In this document: positions 1-7,081 of the stretch, piece by piece
How the letters are laid out: each line of letters starts with the position of its first letter
Numbering within the stretch: the first letter of the stretch is position 1
NCBI RefSeq assembly: GCF_004127215.1
Contig: NZ_QEWJ01000002.1
Location: 62,001 to 126,000, forward strand
Direction of reading: 5' to 3'
Source of the DNA: Streptococcus oralis
GTDB taxonomy: Bacteria; Bacillota; Bacilli; Lactobacillales; Streptococcaceae
Length of the DNA: 64,000 bases
Program-made: the position numbers and the translations under genes
Notes under the pieces: generated by a model
Databases searched by the model: none
Seen by the model: only the letters and a program-made list of their open reading frames with translations
What the model was told of the DNA's origin: nothing

Positions 1-45
1 TACATTTTTTGTGAAATAAATTAGATATTCGGATATATAGAAAAC

Positions 46-75
46 GCTCTAGTCATATTGTCTAGAGCATTTTTG
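46..75 (+). terminator. Rho-independent terminator of an upstream gene
   Basis: The 7-bp arms GCTCTAG and CTAGAGC flank a short loop and are followed by a T-rich run. It probably ends a gene lying to the left of the window. The bases from here to the first ORF hold nothing else recognisable. Confidence 0.6.
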
Positions 76-170
76 TGTTGTTTAAGAAAAATAGATAATG
101 GTTTTAGATAACTACACATCTTAGATTTTTAAAAACAAGATTTAATCGATGATAACTAGAAAGAATTATT

Positions 171-371
171 ATGTCTACAAAAAATAAATTTCAATACTGT
201 ATTTACAATCATGAGAGACTAGAACTTCATGAGTTACAAAAGGAATATCAAAAGGATAAAGCTGGGACAAAATTTAAGTATGAAAATCAATTGTTTTGTC
301 CTGGTTGTTACAAAGTGGATTTAGTCATAAATGAGAAAAAAGGGAAAATCTATTCCAAAACAATTACATAG
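171..371 (+). CDS. Small hypothetical protein with a CxxC motif
   Basis: This 66-residue ORF is not recognised with confidence. It is hydrophilic and basic, and holds a CPGC motif near residue 43 that could be half of a zinc ribbon. The stretch around it loosely recalls the N-terminal zinc motif of CoiA-like proteins, but it is far too short to be CoiA, so that is only a hint. The ribosome binding site is weak (AGAAAG about 9 bases before ATG). It is the first of five or six short genes in an AT-rich stretch. Confidence 0.45.
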   Translation: MSTKNKFQYCIYNHERLELHELQKEYQKDKAGTKFKYENQLFCPGCYKVDLVINEKKGKIYSKTIT

Positions 372-454
372 TTTGCTAGAGGGAAAAATAATTTGCTAGA
401 AAACCAGAAATTATGTAAAATAAAAATATATGAATAACAAGGAGCTAAATTTAA

Positions 455-955
455 ATGGCAAATAATATTTATTTATTTTTAATCGATTATACAAAGTCAC
501 TATTGTTACATCCAATCATAAATGGTTTACAGTTAGGATTTTACATTTTTTTATGGCAAATAATAGGCACTCCTATCATTTCTTTTGTCAATGATTTAAC
601 AGAACCATTAAAAGTGAAATTAGACATGAAAGTCAACTACTTTGTCTTGATTTTTGGTTGTTTAACAGGTTTATTTTCTTCAGTGTATTTCTTATCTGGA
701 TTAGAAGGCGAAAACAATGTGTATAGCCGTGCTTTTAGATTGATTGGTATTTTTGGAAGTGTCTTTCTATTCCTTATCCCTGTAACTCTCATCTTGGGGG
801 CGGGGATTATCATTCCTATTTATTCGATTATAATGTGGATTGTTAATGGCATTATTAGTCTCCTACCTATTCTAGCTGGACTTGCAATCATCATGCCTAT
901 TGTATTCATTGGTGGGTTATTCTCAATAGTGAGCATCGTAGTCGGAAGATTATGA
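455..955 (+). CDS. Multi-pass membrane protein of unknown function
   Basis: This 166-residue protein has four to five hydrophobic segments (about residues 24-45, 61-83, 92-118 and 120-165) with short loops, so it is an integral membrane protein. AGGAG lies about 10 bases before the ATG. It is followed after 34 bases by another membrane protein gene and then by a third protein with one N-terminal membrane segment. The three look like one operon and may form a membrane assembly, but no family was recognised and function is unknown. Confidence 0.6.
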   Translation: MANNIYLFLIDYTKSLLLHPIINGLQLGFYIFLWQIIGTPIISFVNDLTEPLKVKLDMKVNYFVLIFGCLTGLFSSVYFLSGLEGENNVYSRAFRLIGIFGSVFLFLIPVTLILGAGIIIPIYSIIMWIVNGIISLLPILAGLAIIMPIVFIGGLFSIVSIVVGRL

Positions 956-989
956 GAAGTTAAGGATTATAAAAAGAAAGTAAAAAACT

Positions 990-1424
990 ATGGATTATGA
1001 TATTTTTGAAGATTATAGAAAGAACCCTCCTAAAAAAGATAAATATGAGGGACTGCCTCCTGAAGAACGTGTTGAACTTATAAAACAAGAGTATTTTAGG
1101 AAAGAAGCCAAGAAGAATAGAGAGGAAGAGGAACGTAAGCAAGCTCTTATCAAAGCAAAAAAAGATAAGAAATACAAGGAATACAGTTCTAAGGTAGAAC
1201 TATTATTTAAGTGGATGATTGGATTTGCTTTGTTTGCAGTTATATCTGCTGGATATTGGTTTAATAAAGACTATTTCTTTTTAACATTGCAAGGAGGAAT
1301 TTCTATTTCAGGACCGACTAAAGAACTTGGTAAGGCAATTGTTGAATTTATTCTTTCTGTAATGTTAAGTTTCCTTGCCCCTGCTTTGCTGACTTTTTTC
1401 ATAATTGATATGCCAAAAAATTAA
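990..1424 (+). CDS. Membrane protein with charged N-terminal region
   Basis: This 144-residue protein has a strongly charged N-terminal half (residues 1-68, rich in Lys and Glu, probably helical or coiled-coil). Two hydrophobic segments follow at about 70-90 and 112-140. The likely topology is a cytoplasmic charged domain with two membrane helices. The ribosome binding site is poor (AGAAAG). The next gene starts 14 bases after its stop behind a strong AGGAGG, which supports an operon. No family is recognised. Confidence 0.55.
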   Translation: MDYDIFEDYRKNPPKKDKYEGLPPEERVELIKQEYFRKEAKKNREEEERKQALIKAKKDKKYKEYSSKVELLFKWMIGFALFAVISAGYWFNKDYFFLTLQGGISISGPTKELGKAIVEFILSVMLSFLAPALLTFFIIDMPKN

Positions 1425-1438
1425 AAGGAGGAATAATC

Positions 1439-2025
1439 ATGGCAAAATTTAAAAGTTTATTTTTAATAGCAGCGCTCTTTATTAGCGTAATTCTTACTGG
1501 CTCTGTATCAGGAGTATTTTATGCTAAATATATGAATACCAAAAATGAAACCAAACAACAAACTCAATCTGTTCAGAGTAACGAAGTGCAAAGTACAGAA
1601 AAAGTAGGTGAGACTCCCGCAGATGATAAAACTATAACACCGCCCTTTCGTCCCTTGAAATGCCTGGTCACAAAGTAAAACCAGAAATAGAAAAAGAAGT
1701 GAAAGAGGCCTTTAAGATTGTTATTAAAGAATGTAAAACAGCGAATATCTTAGAGATTGATTTTTCTATGGAGAAGCATTTAAAAATGGCCGATAAGGCT
1801 CAAATAAGGTCCTTTGCAGTGTCATTCCAACAAAATGGATATGATGTAAACGTAGATGATATTGAAGTTTATGAATCTAAATCATCGGATGTGGTTCAAT
1901 TTATTGTTAAGTCCACTAAAAAAGGCGAAGATAGCATCTTTTGGGTTGGTAACTATAACACACTGGCTCACCAAGTTAGTATCTCACACTACTATGGAGG
2001 GCATGTAGGAAAGACTTTTGGATAA
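1439..2025 (+). pseudogene. Membrane-anchored protein split by a frameshift
   Basis: Two overlapping ORFs probably make one gene. The first (1439-1678, strong AGGAGG site) encodes a membrane anchor at residues 5-28, then a Gln/Thr/Ser-rich linker, and stops at TAA. The second (1660-2025) has no ribosome binding site of its own and encodes a soluble domain of about 120 residues. At about 1650-1665 the frame moves by one base: a proline-rich end of the first ORF would run into Leu-Glu-Met-Pro-Gly-His if one base were added near the CCC run. I infer a one-base deletion in an anchored extracytoplasmic protein. A sequencing error or programmed frameshift is possible. Function is unknown. Confidence 0.5.
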
Positions 2026-2080
2026 GAAACAACAAAAAATCAATTGAGTCGATTCGGTTTGTATAGATTAGGAGAAATAT

Positions 2081-2224
2081 ATGTTATATGTTGTAGCAAG
2101 TGTCATTCTATTTTTTACTTTAATTGGTATTTATCAAAAAAAGTTTAAAGTTAAAGCATTAACAGTGCCGGTTACGCTTTATGTGCTGGCGATTGTCTTT
2201 AATCTTATTTTTAAAGTGAAATAA
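2081..2224 (+). CDS. Very small two-helix membrane protein
   Basis: This 47-codon ORF has a good ribosome binding site (TTAGGAGA, 5-7 bases before ATG). It reads as two hydrophobic segments (residues 1-18 and 26-43) separated by a basic turn, QKKFKVK. Small hairpin-like membrane proteins of this kind are common in streptococcal accessory clusters. It follows the frameshifted gene by 55 bases and precedes the DUF1643 gene by 49. No function can be given. Confidence 0.5.
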   Translation: MLYVVASVILFFTLIGIYQKKFKVKALTVPVTLYVLAIVFNLIFKVK

Positions 2225-2273
2225 TTAGAAGTTGAAAATGGAAAAAATAGATTAAGAAATAAATGGGAGAAAT

Positions 2274-2738
2274 ATGGAGAAGGGTGCTATTTTATCAACT
2301 GATAGAAAGTATAGATATGTTCTCACACGAATTTGGGATGAAACAAAACCAACAGTGGTATTTATTGGGTTAAATCCTTCGATAGCTGATGAGGAGAAGG
2401 ATGATCAAACTATTCGAAAATGTATAGGTTACTCCAAAAGATGGGGAAATGGTAAATTGATCATGGTGAATCTCTTTGCTTTTAGAAGTACTGGCCCATC
2501 TTTGCTTAAAAGAGTGGAAGATCCAGTCGGCCCCGAAAATGACAGTTATATTCAAAAGTATGTTTCTGAATCTGATTTGGTAATTGCATGTTGGGGAAAT
2601 CAAACGAAGTTGCTGAATAGAGACAAGAATCTGATGGGTATGGTTCCAAATCTTTTTTGCTTACAACGAAATAAAAATGGAACTCCTCATCATCCACTTT
2701 ATTTATCTAATGATATTACTCCTGTTCCTTATAATTAA
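2274..2738 (+). CDS. DUF1643 domain protein
   Basis: This 154-residue protein matches my recollection of the DUF1643 family. The hallmarks seen are the GLNPSIAD segment (about residues 32-39), the RWGNGKLIMVNLFAFRST region, and the LVIACWGN stretch followed by a C-terminal HHPLYL. The family is small, cytosolic and of unknown biochemical role, often found in accessory or phage-linked regions. The ribosome binding site is GGGAGA. A hairpin terminator follows at 2756. It is the last gene of the left-hand cluster and converges with the R-M gene. Confidence 0.75.
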   Translation: MEKGAILSTDRKYRYVLTRIWDETKPTVVFIGLNPSIADEEKDDQTIRKCIGYSKRWGNGKLIMVNLFAFRSTGPSLLKRVEDPVGPENDSYIQKYVSESDLVIACWGNQTKLLNRDKNLMGMVPNLFCLQRNKNGTPHHPLYLSNDITPVPYN

Positions 2739-2755
2739 ATAATATTGAAAAAATC

Positions 2756-2791
2756 TGCTAAGGATTTATTCCTAACAGTATTTTTTAGAAC
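2756..2791 (+). terminator. Imperfect hairpin terminator after the DUF1643 gene
   Basis: The arms CTGCTAAGGA and TCCTAACAG pair with one mismatch and one bulge, and are followed by ATTTTTT. The rest of 2792-2930 shows no gene. Confidence 0.5.
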
Positions 2792-2931
2792 TTTTATTAA
2801 CTAACCACCAACAATCTATAAAAGAATAAAGAAAAGTATTGCATACCCCCCAACAAATACTTGAAATTTGAGGAGCTATATACCAGTTTGTGTAAACCAC
2901 AAGATGTGATTCTGATGAAAAATTTATAATC

Positions 2932-2967
2932 AAAAAAAGAACTCTCTATCTAGAGATTCTTTTTTTA
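2932..2967 (-). terminator. Terminator of the R-M gene
   Basis: An A-run, the near-perfect arms TCTCTA and TAGAGA extended by GAA/TTC, and a T-run make a symmetrical hairpin that works in either direction. It lies directly after the stop codon of the minus-strand methylase gene. Confidence 0.7.
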
Positions 2968-2971
2968 AAAT

Positions 2972-5320
2972 TTAAATCATATTTCCATACGGAAGAGATT
3001 TTATATATTCCTCCATAAAAATCCAATCAGGATTGTTATTGGCATCAACAGGCAACTTTATTTTAGTTTGTAATAATCTATCTCCAGTCCAACTTCGTCC
3101 AAAAGAATATCTAAATCTTTCTTTATCTAAAATTGTAACTAAAAATACACCAATATATTGATTGAGTTTGTCAAAAGTTCCAGTACTTATTTTTCCTTTC
3201 ATACCTATAAAATCATATGGCTGATATGTTGCATAACCTGCACTACCTTGACCTAAATTTATAAAGACAACGGAATTACCTTTCGATAAATACCTACTAT
3301 CATATTCCACAGTTGCTTTTACACCATTGTTCTCTTTTTTAGCTGCAATATATACTAAATCTGAACCTTCTTCTAACTGATCAGTAGTTTCCCCCTTAGC
3401 TGGTTGAACATCACCAAAAATTTCTTTAATAGTAAATGGTAACCAATTTGACGAGTTTAATTCTAATGTTTTTTTATTAGAGCTTTCAACGCTAAGGTTT
3501 GGCGAACCATATTTCACCTCAAAAGCAAACAATTCTTTTATATTTCGTTCAAAATCGCTATGAGATAGCTCTGAATAATCGGTTTCCATATAAGCTTCAG
3601 CTAACCATTCGTCCTCGAAACTAACTTCTTTTAGTACAGAAAGCCCCGTTTTCTCCACTCTGTTCACATATAAGTATTTCCACTCCTTATAAATGTCTTC
3701 CCATAGGCTCTTTCCGTCAACAAATCGTTCAACACGACCTAAGTTTTTTCGTTTTACAAAACCATCATTTTTGAAATATCCAAAAAAAGTTTTCTTGTTT
3801 AGCGCTTTAGAATGTCTCACACCTAAATTAAATATCATACAACAAGCAGTTGCATTAGCTCCAGGGTGAAACATATCAACAGGTAAAGAAAAGACTGCAT
3901 CTAATGTATGTTCAGACAACATTTTTTCTTTAAAAATGTTTATTTCCTTTTGTTTTTCCCCACCGATAGCGCACGAAGTAGGTAATAACACAAGTAGTTT
4001 CCCTGTTCCAACTATTTTTGCCACCTCATATACAAAGTGAAAACCTTTTGATGGGTCTGCATTTGTTTTAGAAGGCCAAGATTCTACATATTCCTTTTTA
4101 CTTTGCTTCCTCTGAGCATTATAAGGAGGGTTCATTAAAACAACATCTATACTTGTATTTTCTTTAGATTGTGTTATATCGAATTGATTTAAATAATCAA
4201 AACAGCTACCTTGCAAAATATTAGAGTTCCCATCACTATGCAATAACATATTAGTTGTTGCTAAACCAAAAGCTATATCATCAAATTCTAAGCCATAAAT
4301 ATTATTCTTTTTAACATGATCTCTATCTTGTTCTGTATCACAATCGTCCATTGCATCAGTCATTGCTCGCACTAAAAAAGCACCACTTCCACAACAAGGG
4401 TCTAGAACTTTTGTATGTCGATTTATTCCTGCTATATCACACATAAATTTTACAATATGATCTGGGGTAAAAGCTTGATTTTTGTCAGATTTCCCAACAT
4501 ATTTGTTGAATGTTGTAAAAAATAAATTTAAAATATCTTGTCCCATCGTAGTTTTGTCGTTGATGTAAGGCAAAATATCTTTTTCTATGCGATGTAACAA
4601 CTTCTGAAAAGATTTATTTTCAAGAGTTCTAATATCTTGAGAAGATAAAACATTAGTTTTTATGAGACCAATTTTCACTGCTTTATTGATATCTTTTTCA
4701 AGTAAATTTTCCAGAATCTCTTCAATGCCTGCAATAATAGTTTTAGTAGATAAGTTTTCAAATTGTAGACCATTTTTTAATGTCAAAAGGCAAGTGCCAA
4801 CAAACTGACTTCTTAATTTTTCTTGAATTCCTAGATTATGCAAAATTTCATTAAGGTTATATGTACTTTTCATAACCTTTAACTTATCATTATTATGCCC
4901 TAAAAAAGTATCTTTATACTCTTCAAAAGACTTTAGCTTTCGCTCGTCAAAACATAGAGTTTCATCTGTAATTTCTAAAGACCTATCACCAAACCATACT
5001 TTAATTTCATCGTTAGAAGTATTAGCTAAGATGGCTACTATAAAGTTATTGGTAAGTTGCTTTTCATAGTCAACATATGCCTGTAACTGCTCATAGTCCT
5101 TTTGATTGAACTTTATTTTAGTCTCTATAAGAATAGATAAATCTTTGTTTTCAAATCGGATATCTAAATCCTTATATTTCCGCTTATAATTTTCTTTTTG
5201 ATACTCAGCAATATCTTTTCCTATTTCTTTCAGTGCTTTTTGGTAGCTAAATTCCTCATTTTCAATATTTGAAACAAGGTAATCTTTTCCTATTTTTTCT
5301 ATAATATCAATACGTTTCAT
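2972..5320 (-). CDS. Type IIG-like restriction-modification enzyme (N6-adenine methylase)
   Basis: This 782-residue chain appears to combine three activities. Residues 1-120 look like a PD-(D/E)xK nuclease, with Asp53, Glu66 and Lys68 in a D-x12-ETK pattern. The middle is a gamma-class N6-adenine methylase, with motif I DPCCGSGAFL at about 307 and catalytic NPPY at about 397. The end, from about 640, resembles a type I specificity-subunit target-recognition domain. One polypeptide with cutting, methylating and recognition parts fits type IIG. No separate HsdR or HsdS gene is nearby. Its ATG overlaps the stop of the repeat-containing leader ORF (ATGA), and AAAGGG lies about 10 bases upstream inside that ORF, so translation is probably coupled. 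The recognition sequence is unknown. Confidence 0.85.
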   Translation of the reverse strand: MKRIDIIEKIGKDYLVSNIENEEFSYQKALKEIGKDIAEYQKENYKRKYKDLDIRFENKDLSILIETKIKFNQKDYEQLQAYVDYEKQLTNNFIVAILANTSNDEIKVWFGDRSLEITDETLCFDERKLKSFEEYKDTFLGHNNDKLKVMKSTYNLNEILHNLGIQEKLRSQFVGTCLLTLKNGLQFENLSTKTIIAGIEEILENLLEKDINKAVKIGLIKTNVLSSQDIRTLENKSFQKLLHRIEKDILPYINDKTTMGQDILNLFFTTFNKYVGKSDKNQAFTPDHIVKFMCDIAGINRHTKVLDPCCGSGAFLVRAMTDAMDDCDTEQDRDHVKKNNIYGLEFDDIAFGLATTNMLLHSDGNSNILQGSCFDYLNQFDITQSKENTSIDVVLMNPPYNAQRKQSKKEYVESWPSKTNADPSKGFHFVYEVAKIVGTGKLLVLLPTSCAIGGEKQKEINIFKEKMLSEHTLDAVFSLPVDMFHPGANATACCMIFNLGVRHSKALNKKTFFGYFKNDGFVKRKNLGRVERFVDGKSLWEDIYKEWKYLYVNRVEKTGLSVLKEVSFEDEWLAEAYMETDYSELSHSDFERNIKELFAFEVKYGSPNLSVESSNKKTLELNSSNWLPFTIKEIFGDVQPAKGETTDQLEEGSDLVYIAAKKENNGVKATVEYDSRYLSKGNSVVFINLGQGSAGYATYQPYDFIGMKGKISTGTFDKLNQYIGVFLVTILDKERFRYSFGRSWTGDRLLQTKIKLPVDANNNPDWIFMEEYIKSLPYGNMI

Positions 5321-5592
5321 CTTGCAATTTCCCTTTCATACACAACAGAAAAGACCTTCTCACAAAAATGTGAAAAAGTCTGTTTTAGGGCTTGACAAAA
5401 AATACGCTTGATTACATAATCAGCGTGAGCTGTGAGCTGTGAGCTGTGAGCTGTGAGCTGTGAGCTGTGAGCTGTGAGCTGTGAGCTGTGAGCTGTGAGC
5501 TGTGAGCTGTGAGCTGTGAGCTGTGAGCTGTGAGCTGTGAGCTGTGAGCTGTGAGCTGTGAGCTGTGAGCTGTGAGCTGTGATTGCTTTCAT
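5317..5592 (-). CDS. Heptanucleotide-repeat leader ORF coupled to the R-M gene
   Basis: This 91-codon ORF has its own extended -10 promoter and an AAAGGAA site 8 bases before ATG. After MKAI it reads seven copies of the 7-residue unit TAHSSQL plus TAH, then a unique 36-residue tail. Its TGA stop overlaps the ATG of the methylase gene. The unit is 7 bp, so changing copy number by one shifts the frame. In both other frames a stop (TGA or TAA) occurs within about 20 bases after the tract, roughly 85-100 bases before the methylase start. Only the present frame brings ribosomes to the methylase ATG. I infer it is a translational switch rather than a functional peptide. Confidence 0.7.
   Translation of the reverse strand: MKAITAHSSQLTAHSSQLTAHSSQLTAHSSQLTAHSSQLTAHSSQLTAHSSQLTAHADYVIKRIFCQALKQTFSHFCEKVFSVVYEREIAR
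5425..5582. repeat. Tandem 7-bp repeat, 22 full copies
   Basis: The unit is GTGAGCT on the plus strand (AGCTCAC on the coding minus strand). There are 22 perfect copies at 5425-5578 and a partial GTGA. All three frames of the tract are open and give the same heptapeptide, because 7 is not a multiple of 3. Perfect long short-sequence repeats of this kind are classic slipped-strand phase-variation tracts. Confidence 0.95.
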
Positions 5593-5623
5593 ACCAATCG
5601 TTCCTTTACTTTTTGATAGTTCT

Positions 5624-5655
5624 ATTATATCAAAATTTCTAAATTTTGCATATTT
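5624..5655 (-). promoter_or_regulatory. Extended -10 promoter of the leader/R-M operon
   Basis: On the minus strand TGATATAAT (TATAAT at 5629-5624) forms an extended -10. The -35 position is poor (TATGCA), which is usual for extended -10 promoters. It lies about 32 bases before the leader ATG. The stretch from here to 5756 shows nothing else. Confidence 0.65.
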
Positions 5656-5761
5656 GCTTTCCCTGACGGGTAATCATGTATAAACCACTTAGAAAATATG
5701 ATTTATGGCTACACCTATACTAAATGAAGTACATTTTGAATTGGAGAAGTCTGTCCTTATT

Positions 5762-5796
5762 AAAAGACGATTTCCGCTTGGAAATCGTCTTTTTTT
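5762..5796 (-). terminator. Strong terminator after the acid phosphatase gene
   Basis: A 14-bp perfect stem (AAAAGACGATTTCC with its complement) closes on the loop GCTT. T-runs lie on both sides, so it can work in either direction. It lies about 60 bases after the phosphatase stop codon and ends the minus-strand transcript. Confidence 0.85.
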
Positions 5797-5856
5797 GATA
5801 TTCTCGCAAATATGATATCTTGTAGTTGGTGTAAACTAGTAGATAGCTCCCTTATT

Positions 5857-6714
5857 TTATTTATCAAAACCTTGTAAGTTTTTTTGGCGCTCTTCAGTTT
5901 GACCCTTGGCATCCAATTTATTACCATTGTAAACAGTGCTTTCCCATGATCCGTACATTGGGTTAGGGAAAATGATGAATTTCTCACCAAACTCTTTTTG
6001 TAATTCCTCTAATTTTTGGTCGCGCTCAGTTTCAGAGGTCTTTGAAAACTCTGCAAAGTCCACAAGATTGTCTCCTAGTAGCATGACTAAGTTGGTTTTT
6101 TCTTGGACTGCTTGTCTACGACCTTCTTTAGATTTGACGCCTTTTTCTAAGAACATGAGATGATCGCGACTTTGTACAGGAATTCCTTCGTTTTCTAGGT
6201 TTTTGATCGTATCATCTACCTGATCTATCGTGCGGTCAGATACATAGTAAATTTGGACACCGTTTTGGTCTGCAAATTGGAGAAAGTCTTTAGCACCTGG
6301 TACAGCCTTGGCTGCTGCTTTTTTTACCCAGACATCCCAGTTTTCTGGGGTAAATGCTGTTCCGTCTTTGACATTTTGCGCTTGATAAGGACTATTGTCT
6401 AATACGGTTTCGTCCAAGTCCAAAACGATAGAGTAGGGTTTATCTGTCTGTGTTTTTAGTAGTTCTTTCAAACGATCAGTAGCGACATTGTAACCTTGTA
6501 GATAGAGTGCCTTGGTTTCAGCTGCTTTTTGATACCAAAGAGTTGACATAGTGTTCTCTCTTGAACGCAACTGATCATAGGTCATGGTAACCTGATTATC
6601 AGATGTACTACTTTGTGTTGTCTGTGAATTTGCCGAATTTGTGCCACAGCCAGTCAGTAAAATGACGGAAGTAAGTGTAGAAGCAATTGTAATGGTAACT
6701 TTGGATATTTTCAT
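5857..6714 (-). CDS. 5'-nucleotidase / acid phosphatase lipoprotein, e(P4) family
   Basis: This 285-residue surface lipoprotein has a signal peptide ending in the lipobox LLTGC (lipidated Cys23). A HAD-fold class C acid phosphatase domain follows. The catalytic motif DLDET has nucleophile Asp99 and Asp101; the later motifs YYVSDR and GDNLVDF hold the remaining HAD residues. Family members (LppC, Haemophilus e(P4)) remove phosphate from nucleotides such as NMN outside the cell and so help nucleotide or cofactor scavenging. Length is normal. It is a single-gene unit with AGGAGG, its own promoter and its own terminator. Confidence 0.9.
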   Translation of the reverse strand: MKISKVTITIASTLTSVILLTGCGTNSANSQTTQSSTSDNQVTMTYDQLRSRENTMSTLWYQKAAETKALYLQGYNVATDRLKELLKTQTDKPYSIVLDLDETVLDNSPYQAQNVKDGTAFTPENWDVWVKKAAAKAVPGAKDFLQFADQNGVQIYYVSDRTIDQVDDTIKNLENEGIPVQSRDHLMFLEKGVKSKEGRRQAVQEKTNLVMLLGDNLVDFAEFSKTSETERDQKLEELQKEFGEKFIIFPNPMYGSWESTVYNGNKLDAKGQTEERQKNLQGFDK

Positions 6715-6745
6715 AATCCCATCCTCCTAATAATAGTCTATTAAT

Positions 6746-6774
6746 ATTGTAGCGTTTTCATGGGATTTGTGCAA
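6746..6774 (-). promoter_or_regulatory. Promoter of the acid phosphatase gene
   Basis: On the minus strand TTGCAC (6774-6769), a 17-base spacer and TACAAT (6751-6746) make a good sigma-A promoter. A sequence TGAAAACGCTACAA overlaps it and resembles a CcpA cre site with about two mismatches, so catabolite control is possible but weakly supported. Confidence 0.7.
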
Positions 6775-6856
6775 GGAAATATCGAGAGAAAAGAAATTTT
6801 TCAGTAGTAATTTGGTATTAGGATAAAATTATGTACTTAATTTGGGAATGAAGATG

Positions 6857-7025
6857 GATATAAAAAAATTCAATCGGCTTGATAGAAAATCTATATCAAC
6901 TCCTTTTTGAAAAATAGATGAAAATAAAGTGAATCTTTGAGAGGCTAGTAACATCAAGCTTTTCAGGGATTTTTTTCTTTATAGATATAAAAATTTCCAA
7001 TCGAGTCGATAGTCAATATATATTG
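6857..7025 (+). promoter_or_regulatory. Duplicated 42-bp element with CYS-box-like palindromes
   Basis: Two related 42-bp elements at 6857-6898 and 6984-7025 share 31 of 42 bases and are exactly 127 bp apart. Each begins GATATAAAAA and ends in a palindrome. The first is an exact TGATA-N9-TATCA (6880-6898), the second the degenerate CGATA-N9-TATTG (7007-7025), which touches the -35 region. TGATA-N9-TATCA is how I recall the streptococcal CYS-box of LysR-type sulfur regulators. The rest of the 367-base gap shows no ORF. Confidence 0.5.
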
Positions 7026-7052
7026 GGAAAAGGAAAAAAGGAATGGTAAGAT
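7023..7052 (+). promoter_or_regulatory. Promoter of the URO-D/ABC transporter operon
   Basis: TTGGGA (7023-7028), an 18-base spacer and an extended -10 TGGTAAGAT (TAAGAT at 7047-7052) precede the start codon by 30 bases. The poor -35 overlaps the second copy of the upstream element, as expected for an activator-dependent promoter. Confidence 0.5.
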
Positions 7053-7081
7053 AGTTTCAATCCAAATGGAAGGAGAAAGGT

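Noticed and set aside
5425-5582. Short tandem repeat as a CRISPR array
   Set aside because: The 7-bp units are contiguous with no spacers and there are no cas genes; it is a simple sequence repeat.
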